A stretch of DNA of 64,000 bases. Origin: Utricularia gibba. Its lineage: Eukaryota; Streptophyta; Magnoliopsida; Lamiales; Lentibulariaceae. Positions 33,540 to 46,480 of the stretch are shown here, in pieces. Numbering within the stretch: position 1 is the first letter of the stretch; every line of letters begins with the position of its first letter. A program made the translations under genes and the position numbers. Location of the stretch: NCBI GenBank assembly GCA_002189035.1, contig NEEC01000021.1, forward strand, positions 124,001 through 188,000, in the 5' to 3' direction. The notes below the pieces were generated by a model. That model saw nothing but the letters and a program-made list of their open reading frames with translations. It had not been told where the DNA came from and searched no databases.

Positions 33540-36005
33540 GAAAATGCACAAGTATTAGCTATAACAAATCCACAATTACAAATTTGAAGAATGAGATCGT
33601 ACAGTTTAGTGCAATGTACACAATCTCAATTTATTTTGTTTTTAAAAATATTTTTTTCATAAATGTGGTATTACTAAATTGGGAGAATCCCCCAACTTCT
33701 TTTATAAAAAATATTTATTTTTTATAAATGGGCAAGCATGGAAAATGCGCATTTACATTGTTGGTGATATTTTTTATAAAAAAAAAAAACATAAGCACCG
33801 CAGTACACATTTTCAGCGCTTGTAATATTTTTATTTTTTTATATAAAAAAAACATTAGCACTGCATGGTTACTTTTTTTTAAAAAAAATGGGAACGCACT
33901 TCTAATGAACATTTGCTGTGATATTTTCATTTTGAGAGAATTGTGTCGTGCGGTTTATTGCTGCCCAATGTTGTTAAAAAAATTTTTTTTTTAACAAATC
34001 ACCATCTTGATTTCAAAGAAACATTTGAAAGAGCAATGATGAAATATTTGAAGTTTCCCATTTAACTATAAGGGAAAAGAAAAATGCAATTGTTTGGATT
34101 TGGTCATCACATTCGCCAACGCCGTGCATTGGGAGCCAATGGATTACTAATTTAAGAAAATGGGGGTCATGGAATTCAGTGCAATCCATGAAGCTAATAA
34201 ACATATATAGACCCTTAGATGTTCATCACATTATGCACATCATTCCTATTCTAGAAGCCTTAGAAAAGGTAAACAACAAGAAACTAATGAAAACATCAAC
34301 ATATCCAATTTACTTTTTACTGGAGTGGTGAGCTAGCTTCTAAAGAATCGAAGCCAAAGGAGATCGATAACTTGCTAAATGATTGTTCATCCATAATATA
34401 CGACCTGCATCAGAAAAAAACAATCAGAAGAACTGGTTTTGTCAACAAATGAAGAGCAATGCACCATGAAAGGATGTTCTTAATACCATCCATTGATTTT
34501 AAAACAACATTTCTCATATAACAAACATATTATTGTTTGAGTAGTGGAATGTAAATTTAATAATAATATAAATAACATTTTATCATAATAACACATTTTA
34601 TCCAACTAAAAGCCAGATTATTTGAATTGGGAGGTCATTGTTAAAGAACAATGTTTTATTGATGATCCCGTTAGAGACCTATCTTGCTCTTCCAACGTGT
34701 GGTGGTTGTTGTTTCTTACTATCTCGCTCATCTTCTAAACAATCTCACATATTTATACCTTGCCATCCAGAAGACAAAGCACATATTTCAATTGCAAAGG
34801 ACAAGCATCTTTTGACTTGGCACACCTTTAAAACGGATAAACTGTTACAATCTAATTACATGAAAATTGATGTGATATTTTTAATTATAAAAATAAATTA
34901 TATAAAATGTTTTTTAAAACAACAAGTCTGGTCGTGCAGATTTCATTAAATCGGATGACTCAAACCTTATTAATTATTAAAAAAAAATTGGTTTTTTGAT
35001 TAGTTATTAAAAAAATGTTGCTTGCAATTTTCTAATAGATGGGTAAGTACTGTAAAGGTGCATTTTGCTTGGATTTTTTTTTATATAAGAGCAAGCACTT
35101 AAAACAAATAGCAGTGATACTTGCTATTTTTGTTTAGTTTTTTTTTTTATAAAAAAGCATAAGCATCACAATACACATTTGTGGTACTTGTAATTTTTTT
35201 TATAAATAGGCAAGCATCACAAACACAAATTTGCACTGTTTATGATATTATAAATTTTTTTATAAAAAAATTTAAGCACTACAATGTGTATTGGTGGTGC
35301 TTGCAACTTTCTTTATAAATAGACCATCAGGGCAAATGTGCATTTGCTATACTTGTGATATTTCTAATTTTTATATAAAAAAGCATACACACCATGACGC
35401 ACATTTGTGGAGGTTGTAATTTTTTTTATATAAACGGGCAAACACCGCAATGCACATTTGCAATGCTTGTGACATTTTTCAAATTGAGAGAATTGGATCG
35501 TACGGTTTAGTGCAATCTGCAATCCCCCAGCTTATTTTTCAAAAATAATTATTTTTATAAATGGTCCAGCTCCGAAAACGCACAATTGTATTGTTTTGAT
35601 ATTTTTTTATAAAGAAAATTATCACCATCGCAATGCACATTTGTAGTACTTGCAATTTTTTGTTGTAAATGGTCAAGCACTACAAAAAAATGTAGTGTTT
35701 GTGACATTTGTATTTGTTTTATAAAAAAATTGAAGCATCGCAATGCACATATTTGCGATTATCACAATTTAAAAAAAATGGGAAGGCACTGCCAATGCAG
35801 GTATGTTTTGATATTTTTAATTTGCGAGAATGGGGTGGTGAAGTTTAGCGCAATTACCATATCTATTTACAAGGAAAACATTTGAAGGACCTTCGATGAA
35901 ATATTTGAAGTTTCCCATTTAATTATAAGGGAAAAGAATGAATATAAGTGTTTGGATTTGGTCATCACATTCACCAACATGGTGCATCGGGGGTCAATGG
36001 ATTAC
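33540..36005 (+). repeat. Dispersed hairpin-array repeat, block C/D
   Basis: Array C (about 33640-33990), tail (33990-34400), head (34430-35030), array D (35030-35850), second tail to about 36003. The tail-head junction is uninterrupted, which shows the repeat exists as linked units about 1.8-2 kb apart. Tail ends abruptly at GGATTACTGC. No open frame longer than chance. This is the cleanest copy in the window because no other element is inserted in it. Confidence 0.75.
35030..35850 (+). repeat. Hairpin-unit minisatellite array D
   Basis: About fourteen degenerate units. Cores with matching arms include 35161-35190 (CACAA and TTTGTG) and 35444-35469 (CCGCAA and TTTGC). Between cores lie T-rich stretches ending in TATAAA. 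Confidence 0.7.
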
Positions 36006-38092
36006 TGCTATCCATACCTTTTCCCATTGTGAAGCACACCGGGATCCCATTGTTGCTCTAGTTTATTACTTTCCTTTATACATTCATGTATACAACTAAA
36101 ATGAAGTAAAACATCGGAGAAATAAGAATAATGGATGTAGAAAGCAGAAAACTTTGGAGTCAATTAATAATGGTAGTTTTGATACAGAAGACATATTATT
36201 AGATGCAGAAAGCTGAAAATTTGACATTAATGTTATACTTTCTTTTGGTTTTTGAATGTTTAGTTTTTACATGAAATAGAGTTGTAGTAATATTCCAGAA
36301 GAAAATGACTATGTTATCCATTTGAATTAATAGTTTTGATAGTCTTAACAGAATTTATGTTTCCATGCACAAAGATGAGCTAAACCAATGATTTGATCTT
36401 GAACTCTACAATCCAGCAACTATTGTTCGAAGCTAGAAGCGATATTGCGTCATGAGAGCACTTCAACTGTATGACATAGGCAAGATTAGAACATTTATTT
36501 CTATTTGACTTTTTGATTTTCAAAACATTACTAAGAACATATTTTTACTATGGTTTATTGAAGTTATTTTTCTCAGCTTTAGCATGAATAGCTAAGATAG
36601 TCATTATGACTTCGGAAGAAATTGGAGGGTATGCTCATTTAGTTTTGCACTAGATTGGCAGTGTGCTTATTTTTTATTAAAAAATAGTGGTGCATCTAAC
36701 TTAAATGTAGTCCAAAAGAGTTGAGGTATGGATAAATAGGTAGATTTTCTGGAATACAGATTAATAAAATCAAGTAGATTTAGTCTTATGTAATTTTTTA
36801 AATAATAGATCTAAGTATATGGTGATTTATGAAATTCAGAGGAATGAATACCAAAAACTCAAAGGCGCGGTCTGGTAGATTTATGTTATTTAGAGTTAGT
36901 TAGCACGTTAGAGAATTAGAGTTAAATAGCATGTGAGAAGTAAGCTCAATTTGGTAGATTAAGTGAACATACTACCCCTATAATCCTCTAAGGCACCTCA
37001 TTAGTGTTTGTTGATTTTACAGTTATGATCTTTTTGTACTAAAACTTTCATTATTGTAGTTGTTATTAAATCCCTATTAATTTTAATTTAAAATAACATT
37101 TATGTAAGAAAATGCATGAACATTTACACTACAGGTAACAATTTTTTGTGTTTGACTACAAAGCCACTATGTACATTATTTAGACTTGTAAGTTGTGTGC
37201 ATTAAAATTTATAAATTTATTTGATATGTTATGAATGGAAGCTTTTATAGGTTTCGTAAGCCTAAAGATTTTTCTCATAAAAATTAATTTGTATTCTGAA
37301 CATACAAATCGACATGTAATTCACAAATAAATTAATATAGTAGTAGTAAATCTAAGTTGATCTACAAAGAGTAAACATTTTATAATGATAGGTCCTATGT
37401 GTAAGTTGGATTAAATAGGGAGATTGGTCCAGAAGTTAGTCACTACTCTAACTACAATTGATAAAATACTTCTATTGGCTCCAAAACTACAAACAGAAAA
37501 CAAAGTACATAAATCGGCATTACAAGCAACAAACAGTGATTACTGCACTTAATTTGAGATTAAATTTGTCCGAGAATGGATTAAAATTCATCATCAGATT
37601 TCTGGGTTCTAAATGTGCATGCAAAAACAGTAACGATAATAGTCAAACAAACATGTTTAGATGATGTGGGCATTCATGCAAGTTAAACATTCAAATAGGA
37701 AACGTAAATCACATGGAAGTAAAATCCAGAAATAAAGTTTGTAGAAAATAAAATATTAGGCAAGATTCGCCAGTATTTTTCATTTTTTTCTCAAACAGCA
37801 TGGTTGCAAAACTTATTTTCCTTCTGTATTTGTGTCGCACTTGCGTGGCAGAACTTCTTAATGTTGAAGTTTTGTTCCAATGTCATGTAGAAACTTCCCT
37901 TCCCTTCTTGTCCATGGAAAATGCAGTTCATCGCTATCTCGATTCTTCTCCTACAAAAGTTATTGGAAATTCTCGTTCTCTTATATTTGGGTCTCAGCTA
38001 TACTTTTGAATGTCAGAGATTAGTTCTGTTGTCATACTGAAACTTCTTTTTCCTTCATCCTTTTCAACAAAGTCCCCCCTACCTCCCCCCTG
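36006..38092. other. No gene recognised
   Basis: AT-rich. A GGCGCGGTCTGGTAGATTT motif at 36868 resembles a DNA-transposon end but has no partner. A short plus-strand frame at 37800-38009 matches nothing known to me. Confidence 0.4.
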
Positions 38093-39260
38093 ATGCGTGT
38101 CATTTCTACAACAAATTTTAATATTTTTAAAACTCGTAAAACACAAAAACGTAGTACGGGTGTCGAACACATGGAGTTGTTTTTGAGTGAAAGGTGAGGT
38201 ACCCCGAATACAACTGTCACGATTTGTAAACGATTTTGAAAGTAAAAGGTGCGAGAAACGTTGATGATGAAGCTTGGGTAAGGGAATAAGAAGGGTTTTG
38301 AACAGACAACAGAAATAAACGTAAGCGATGAACTTTAAATACAGTAAATGTTCCTGGGTTTGGAATTCTGTCCAGCTATGTTCGTTGCGTCTTCACTCTT
38401 CTCTGGTCTTCTCGGGTACTCGGTTATAGGAGTAAGGAATTGTCTACCTTCCCTTACACTCTCTTGCAAGAAGGCACGGGAATAGCCTGATGTTGCTCCT
38501 CCTTGGATGAACGTGAGAATAAGTGGTCCTGCCAGCATACCCTGACAGCCGAATTGCGCGCGTGTGCCCGAGTGTTGCCAATGACCCAATGAGTCCAGAT
38601 ACGAGGTCACTACCTGTCCATTGATCCTGACGTACGGCCACAGACAAAACGTAGTCTTCCTCCAACCAAAGAGATGTGAGTTGGTGCTTTCCAACTTGCT
38701 CTTCTCCAAAACTCGCGGGTAGTGATCAGCTAACCATGAATCTTGAATAAGGGAACTGTTAGAGAAAGACTGCAACATAGTCGCGTGAAGACATACGAAA
38801 CCCGTTCGGATTCAAAGAAGAGATGAAGATAAGCTAACGAAACATAGATCTGGGGATATCCCAACCCAGAAACGGAAGTTTCTAGCCGCGAACGGCCATA
38901 CAAACTAAAGAAAACACAAACAAGGTTCTAGAGAGAAGCTAAAGGAAAAATCCTCTAGAGAGAGAAACAAAAGAGAAAACTAAACTAACTACTTCTCCCT
39001 ATCGTCTGAATAGAACTGAACTTCAATGAGAGTCTGAGCTTTCGTGTCCGTGTGATTCTGTTGAACTTGGGATGACTTGCAAGCAACGTCTGCTATGACA
39101 CTGGTATGTTAATGATGCCGCCTGTGAGAGACTCCCATGTTCCGCACGTCAAGGCTCATGATTAGGCGTCTGCAGTCTTCCGGAAATCAAGGGAATGTCA
39201 GCTCGGGAAGATCCAATTTGTCAACATCTGATGCCCTCTTTCTCTCACTTCTTAGCACGT
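38093..39260 (+). repeat. LTR-like block (family B), plus orientation
   Basis: Starts TGATGCGTGTCATTTC and carries the GTGTCGAACACATGGAGTTG motif seen near the ends of plant gypsy LTRs. It aligns in inverted orientation with 43240-44335 over about 1.1 kb. Both lack any coding region between them that would make one element. The frame at 38335-38778 is a chance opening in this GC-richer block. Confidence 0.65.
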
Positions 39261-39571
39261 GTGTGCCTCTAGAAAAACTCAATTAAAACTAGTGAAATTA
39301 ATAGATAAAATACAAGATTTAGGATAATTACCCTAAACTAGATAAAAACCTAAATCTCATATTATAGACTCCTAATCAAACAATTCTAATCACATTTAGA
39401 CTTAAAAACAACCTAAAAAATAGTAAGAAAATGGCACTTAACACCCCCCCTTCCCCCCAAAAAAACTCTTGTAATGCTTGTCATAAAATATCTCTAGCAA
39501 GATATATTCTTCCTTCTCTCTCTATTTAATGTCCTTGATGTGCCTATCCCTCTATTGCATGCCATTAGGAG

Positions 39572-40748
39572 TGATAAACGAAAAATATTACAATATCATT
39601 AATGTAAAAATTTTCTTGTCAAATAAAATTTATAAACCTAATTCACATCAAATCATATGAAAAATATGAGCATAGTAGACTAGGGTCGAACACAAGGAGT
39701 TAGATGCTTACTATGTGAAAGTCAATGTATGCAATCTGTGTTACATTGATAGATTTGGTCTTAACTATGACTAAGGCAGAGCTGCGATGAAATACAGTAA
39801 AGAAAAGTGACAAACTTGTGAATTCGATTGTACCTAAATAAGATGGGTGTGCCTTAGAACTCTTAGGGCTTACATGCTTATTAGTAAAATAACCTCACAT
39901 ATACCATAAATCATACATCTAACAAGTAAAAGTCTAGGTGTACCCAAACTTTTGTTTTCCCCCTAATCTTTGGTCTACTTTTAATTAGGGTTGTTAAAAT
40001 GACTTTCACTACTTTTCCCTCCTGAATCTATCCTGATTTGTTAGGAAAGTAGTTTAATCTATAGTTAACAAGGTCAAATAATTGATTAGCACATTATACC
40101 CCTTTGGCCTCAAAGCACCCCCTTTAAGCACTTAGCCACTCATTACAAAGGAAAAGAAAGTATTTTCATAACACATCCTAAGTAACATTCTGTTCTTAAG
40201 GCTAAACAACAACATAAGATGCATCACAACGCATAAACAGTAAATTGTTCACGTAGGGAAAACTAAAACTAGTCTCAGCTAAGAACAGTGTTCATCAAGA
40301 ACGAAAGAAAATCTTCAAGGGAAACTTGTTGTTCTGGATCGTCATCCCCTTCCTTCTTACCCCAAAAATCTTCTCCAGAAAGAATGTGTCGTGTGTCTCA
40401 ATGGGGGGATTCTTATTCTCTCTCCATCTTATCTACTTTTTTGTCCAAAATCCTCCTTTTTTATCTCTTTGGATTTTATGTTCTTCTTTTCAGACTTTGT
40501 CTCATCCTCTGCCACTACACTATTTATATCCGGCTCCTTGGGATTTGTGTTGCCAACATGTGTTGCATTGCTCAAAGAAATCTATTAGAACTAAGGTTGG
40601 GACTAAACGGTTGAGTCTCAACTAAGACTAGAAAAACACAACTACGGTATTATGCACAAAAATATAGAATTAGGCAGTAAAGCTTAAGTTTTATAGCATA
40701 ATATGAGTCATTTCTCTGTATTTAATTACTCAAAAATATATGTTATCA
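39572..40748 (-). repeat. Solo LTR (family C), minus orientation
   Basis: Ends TGATAAACG and GTTATCA on the plus strand match, inverted, the solo LTR at 60019-61156 along its length, including the pyrimidine-rich stretch at 40320-40500. Flanks AGGAG and GGGAA do not give a convincing duplication. Overlapping frames at 40288-40625 are LTR sequence, not genes. Confidence 0.75.
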
Positions 40749-41394
40749 GGGAAACTTTTTCTTCCTTCCTTCTTTTGCACTGAGTTTCCTTATTTTTCAC
40801 TTCAAGGTAGACTTATAATTTCTATTTGACCCTATATTAATAATAATTTCGCAAATTAGTTAGATTATGCAGTCTAGCTCAAGCAGGTTGAATGCACATC
40901 GACTTAGATGAACAATAAAACACCGGTATAGTTGGACTAAGGGAAAAAAATCCGTCAAATTATGTTTTTATCGAAAGTAATTTGATCAGTGCCTGTTTTA
41001 GCATTTTTCCTATTTGAATTCACATAATCCTAACATTTAACACCAAAATTGACCGAATGGGTTGAAATATGACACAACATAAATATGAACATCTAATTTC
41101 ATAGCAATTTATAAGTTTTCATTTATCAATTCCTGAAGCACGAAACATTGGAATTGATAAACCCAAATTTATGGCTTTTCTGTGTCAATCATACCTATGA
41201 CTTTAGAGAAAAATAGGATTCTATGTAACAAGTTTTTGCTATTATGCAATTCCAATGAAAAAATAATCAGAAAAATCCGAACAATTATTGATCCATCTAC
41301 AAGGTAGATCTGCAGTACACCTCTGATGTTAAAATAAATATGTATCATGCGCATCCTATTAGTGTCAAATTGTGGGTCTATAATATAAATTTTA
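40749..41394. other. No gene recognised
   Basis: AT-rich interval between two LTR blocks. Confidence 0.5.
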
Positions 41395-43125
41395 GGTTTT
41401 ATTTAGATTAGGGTAATTTTTCAGGTTTCTCATAGACATCGCATGTTAAAAAAGCAGTGGAACTTAAAACTTTTTGAGAAACCCGAAGCACAGATCTTGG
41501 AACACATTATACATAAGATAAGGAGATTATGAAAACACCTTTTAGTGTCCCTACGGTATCCACACGTAAAACACTTCATCGATAACCTTTTCAAGGTCAC
41601 AAAATGCTGGTCGATCTCCTCAACATTTATAAGTTCAATACATCAAAAAAACACACACCCATGTTCTTGTATCGAATGAGATATAAGTATGACAAAAGGT
41701 GTTCATTGTATAGTGGCTAGTCATAGAAATACTATATTAATTCACCTGATTATTCTTATATCTTGGGGATCATGATATGTTGCTAGACATCACTCATGAT
41801 CGATAATGATGAATTTAATTAATTAAGAGTTAATTAATAAATTCATTATTACGGGCTTGATTGAAGAAGCTTATAAAGTCACACATAATAGTCAAATCGT
41901 TCATCGATATAAAATAAAATGACACAATTACATGAGATGTAATTGGAAAAGTAAATAAATTAAATAGAAAGTTATTTTTAGATTAATATTGATTAAACTC
42001 AAAATAAAAGATTTGACATAGATAAGATATAGAACACATATGTATCTTTACAAGATAAGATCTTTATAGAGATTTGATTAGAAATTCTATTTGATTTATC
42101 CACTTTACGAATTACATTTCATGTAATTGTGTCATTCTATTTTATATCGATAAATGACTTCACTATTGTGTGTGATCTTATAGGCTTCTTCAATTAAGTC
42201 CGCAGTAATGGATTTATTAATTAACTTTTAATTCATTAAATCCATCATTATCGATCATGAGTAATGTCTAGCAATATATCATGATCCTCAAGATATAAGA
42301 ATAATCAGGTGAACTAATTGATCCTTTCTATGACAAGCCACCATGCAATGAACAACTTTATCATACTTATATCTCATTCGATACTAGAACACGAGTGTGT
42401 GTCTTTCTGATGTATCAAACTTATAATTGTATTTAAGCATTAACATTCAATGATCTACTCAAACACTTCCAGTGTCATTACCCTGGGCGTAAGACTTACT
42501 GTTAGGCTTTAATGCAATTACTTAAAATAAGATATCATAGTTAATATGAGTGATGAATCTTTTATTGATCAATCAACTATCTCCAATCTTAAGTAGTTAC
42601 ATCCCTTCTCATCCATATTAGGCAAGCCATGGTTAGACTCCCACTAGTAATAAGCAAAAATGTGAGTTTAAGATCAAAATAACTTTGTTGACCTCAAGTG
42701 TAAGCTTACTTGCAAAACTGTCATGTTCGAGATCTTGCTACTGACATTTGATTAGTTTCCCATAGTAGCATCTCGAAGGTAAATCATCTAGTGAATCGAT
42801 TCTCTAATCGACACCCACACATAGGTTCTAGTAATCTCATTACATCAATTATGAGAACCATTGCCTAAATAGTTTAGAGAACTTAATGTGTACCAACTTA
42901 TTCGTATTTGTAATATCCTCATTTCGCAAATATTCTAACCAGGGAATTTTTAACTTGAACATAAATACTTGAAGAATCTCACATTATGATCTCATCATAA
43001 TTTCTATAGCATATAGATCAAGTAGAGAATTTTATCAATGATACAAATTTGATCACAATTCAAAGTAAATATTCAAAATTAAGATTTGCCAATGAGTTGA
43101 TTATCTCTAAAACACATACACCAAG
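41395..43125 (-). repeat. LTR family A copy with internal inverted duplication
   Basis: 41395-41626 and 42087-43125 match the LTR at 20087-21549 in inverted orientation, but 41627-42050 matches it in direct orientation. The middle arm therefore mirrors the beginning of the last arm: 41627-41975 pairs with about 42087-42428. Arms are roughly 345 bp with about 110 bp between. Some LTR sequence between the arms is missing compared with the 20-kb copy. Confidence 0.75.
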
Positions 43126-43239
43126 ATAATAATCTTAATTTATGTTTTTATGTTATATTTTTATTTAGTTTTGTTCAAGTTCTGTTAGGGGCAAATATGT
43201 CGTGACAAAATAGCTCTTCCTAAACTGATACTTCCTTGA

Positions 43240-44335
43240 TTTCTGGAAGACTATAGATGCCTAATGATGAGCCTTGACATGCGGTATACAAGAGGCTCTG
43301 ACAAATGAAATCATTAGCATACTAATGTCAGAGTAGGAGTTTTCTCACAAGTTACTCCAATTCACAACAGCACTAAGGGGACACGAAAACTCAGACTTTC
43401 AATTAAGTTCATTTTGAGTCCAAATTGGCATTCAGCTTTCAATTCAAGTTTTAGTTTAGACTTCTTTTTTTCTCTCTAAAGAATTTTTCCTTTAACTTTG
43501 TTTTTGTTTTCTTGCTTTGAATGGTCTTTCACGGCTAGAAACTTTTGTTTCTGGGTTGAGAGACTCCCAATTCTACATTTTGTTAGTTAATCTCCATTTC
43601 TTATTTGAATCTGATTGGGTTCCACATGTCTCCATGCAACTATGTTACAATCTTTCTATAACAACTCCATTATTCAAAGTTCATGATTAGTTGATCATTA
43701 CCTACAAGTTTTGAAGAGGAGTAAGTTGGAAAGCACCAACTCACTCCCATTTGTTTGGATGGAGATAACGTTTTGTCTGTGATCATACTTTAGGATTAAT
43801 GGACAGATAATAACCTCATAGCTGGACTTATTGGGTCATTGGCAATACTCATGAACGTGTATGTCATTCGATTATGAGGGTATGATAATAGAACCTCTTA
43901 TCTTCACTTTCATCCAAGAGAGAACAACATCGGACTATTCCTATGGCTTCTTGCAAGAGAGTGTAAGGAAGGGTAGATAATTCCTAACTTCTATAATCAA
44001 GTATTCAAGAAGATCAAAGATGAATGAAAATACTATGAACGTAGCTGGTTAGGATTCCAATCTCAAAAACATTGCCTTTATTTAAGGTTTATTATTTAAG
44101 TTTGTTTTTTTTTTGTTTGTTAATAGCCCCTTTACCCACTTACTCAAGCTTCATCATTTACGTTTCTCACATCTTTTACTTTAAAAGCCCGTTTATAAAT
44201 TGTGACACTTGTATTTGGTATAACTTCACCTTTTACTGAAAAGCAACTCTCTATATTCGATACTCATACTATGCATTTTGTGTTTTATAAGCTTTAAAAA
44301 ACTTTAAAATTTGTTATGGAAACAACATGCATAAG
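43240..44335 (-). repeat. LTR-like block (family B), minus orientation
   Basis: Inverted partner of 38093-39260. Shared landmarks, read in the opposite direction, include the AGGAAGGGTAGATAATTCC region, GTAAGTTGGAAAGCACCAAC, TTGGGTCATTGGCAATACTC, and the TATTCGATACTCATACTATG end. It has diverged strongly from its partner. Confidence 0.65.
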
Positions 44336-45370
44336 TTAGCATCTCCCATAAAAGGTCCGAGCCATGACAAATGTGAAGCAATACAACTTGAACATAATAG
44401 ATAGCTCTTTTAGGTGCTTGAATATTTCCTAACTCTTAAGATCCATTAATGGTTATCGCTTCTTTGAACATAGTAACTAAATAATCCCATCATGTTACAT
44501 AATGCAAATATTGTATAATAGTCCCACTTTCTAAAATTTTCTCCATACTTCTATGTAAGTAGCGCAACATTGGTTTACAGTCAATACCATCTTCACATTG
44601 AAGAGTAACAATAAGTAGAACACCATGCATTGAGGGTTAATAAGGTACCACACCGATTATCATGAGGTTTTTTTCTTCATAGTTGGTGCTGCAATCATAA
44701 GTTTTTCTTCCTGAATCCTTCTTGTCTGTGTTGCAATCGTAAGTTTGGTGCTTGTGCTTAGCTAATGAACCAATCAAATATTTACAATTTGATACATAAT
44801 AAACTGTTTGTCTTTTTTTCCAAATAAACGAATTCTTTTTTTACTAATTCTTTATGAGTTCAATTTTTATGAATCAACATTACATTCAAACCTAACTCTT
44901 TTTTTTTTTTTTTTTGAATGGAGGGATAAGGTAATCCTCTTTAGATCCATTAGCTTAAGCGGGAGACAATATACTTTGATATTACTAATCATTTTTTGAG
45001 TCAAAGCATTATCCCCCCTAAATTGAAGAAGAAAAGAGTGTTTCAGGAGTAAATCGAGTTTTGCTTCTATACTACTTTTTCTATTATTTATATTTTTTCT
45101 TCTAATCTTGTTGAATTTTCTTCAACATCAATGCCATTTTTTCTGTTTGTGAGCAATGGATTCAAGGACTCCTGGGTTAAACCCAAACACTAATACTCAA
45201 AGTTGAGGACATAATGTCTGGAAGAAATCTCATTTGACAAATATGGTAAATTGCAGAAGGAAGGGAAATGTGAGAAGGCTATGGCATAAACCAATGGAAA
45301 AAGTAGTAACAAATCTTACACCCGTGAGAGATTTGAACTATTAGAATGAATGAAATCCTTGTTTTATAAT
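44336..45370. other. No gene; probable upstream part of a copia relic
   Basis: The last part before 45371 should be a copia LTR, but no clear TG...CA boundaries are visible. A run of 17 T lies near 44900. Confidence 0.4.
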
Positions 45371-46480
45371 GGTATCAGAGTTTTGGATAAACTACAGTTA
45401 TGACTTCTAGTGAACACCATGGCAAAATTAGAGTATCTAGTTCCATGTGGCCATTCGAGTTACTCCACTGCCACTCATCAACTGACTTGAGAATTAGTTG
45501 CAAGCATAGTGAAGCTTCATGGTTCAAAGAATCCTAACCAATCTCTTGTCTCTACTCTACTTATACCAAAGAACTACAATGTCTTGTGCAAGGCAACATG
45601 AATAGCTCTTCGAGCAGAGAAGAAGATGGCGGTAATTGATGGACAGCTACCAATGTCCCATGAATCTTCTCCTTTCTATGACAACTGGCTCCAAGCTTAT
45701 GCTATGGTGTTAGCTTGGCTAATAAGTGAAGGAAAATATTATTAAAGGAACTTTTTGTCTGTGAATTTCCACCCCACAAGCAATTACACAAAGCAAAACA
45801 AAGATAAGAGAGAATCAAACTAATCGATGTAGGTGCTGAATTCTAGTAGATTGAATCGTAGGCTCGGGAATATTGCACTTTCCTCCGATTATCAAAATAT
45901 TAAGGGTTATTTCCAAAGAACACCTCATTCTTCATTATTTTCATACTTTGAGTCAGTCTTATCCTTATCTCTTCCATCCTTATTTCTTCATCATCCTTAT
46001 GACTCCATCGACTTGGTGGCAGATTTGGAATGTTAACAATAAGCTCCATGTCTCCAGAGTTGCATGCAGTGTTTACTAATTGTGAGACCTCCAGGGAACT
46101 TTGGCTAGAACTTCAAGAGAAGTATGTTGCAAGTAATGGACCTCTCTTATATGACATACCGAGAGGACTAACAACTTTAGTGCAAGGAAATCTATCGATT
46201 ACTGATTAGAATACAAAGAGGAAAGTTTTATGTGAGGATTACACGTTGGATTACCTCCAACCCTTTGCTCTTGTGGAATACAAATTCTAGTGTCTGAAAC
46301 TCTCATGAGTACATTTGTCATTGACTTCTATATGGGATTAGGCCCTACATTTGAAGTTACACACAATCATATTCTTCTCATGAAGCCTATCCCTTCTATC
46401 CATGATGTCATTTCCATGGTACTGATGACAATTGGAGAAAGGTGGGGAAACACAAATTAAAGAAAATTATGGATTTGAAG
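45371..46480 (+). mobile_element. Copia element: primer site and gag relic, interrupted
   Basis: TGGTATCAGAG at 45371-45381 is the initiator tRNA-Met primer site. Gag follows with YNVWCKAT, ALRAEKKMAVIDGQLPM and YDNWLQAYAMVLAWL, typical of UBN2_3/Retrotran_gag_3 copia proteins. Gag resumes at about 46075 with NCETSRELWLELQEKY and VASNGPLLYDIPR, after an insertion of about 340 bp. Stops and shifts are frequent, and nothing of pol is seen after 46480. It is a dead fragment of a lineage different from the two other copia relics. Confidence 0.8.

Noticed and set aside
36868-36990. Possible second Harbinger end, GGCGCGGTCTGG
   Set aside because: Similar to the left end at 54367 over about 9 bases only, with no inverted partner and no target duplication found.
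38335-38778. 147-codon minus-strand frame
   Set aside because: It lies within an LTR-like block, antisense to nothing known, and the inverted sister block at 43 kb does not keep it open.
40288-40625. Three overlapping hydrophobic frames
   Set aside because: Produced by the pyrimidine-rich part of the family C LTR; the other copy at 60079-60354 shows the same effect on the opposite strand.
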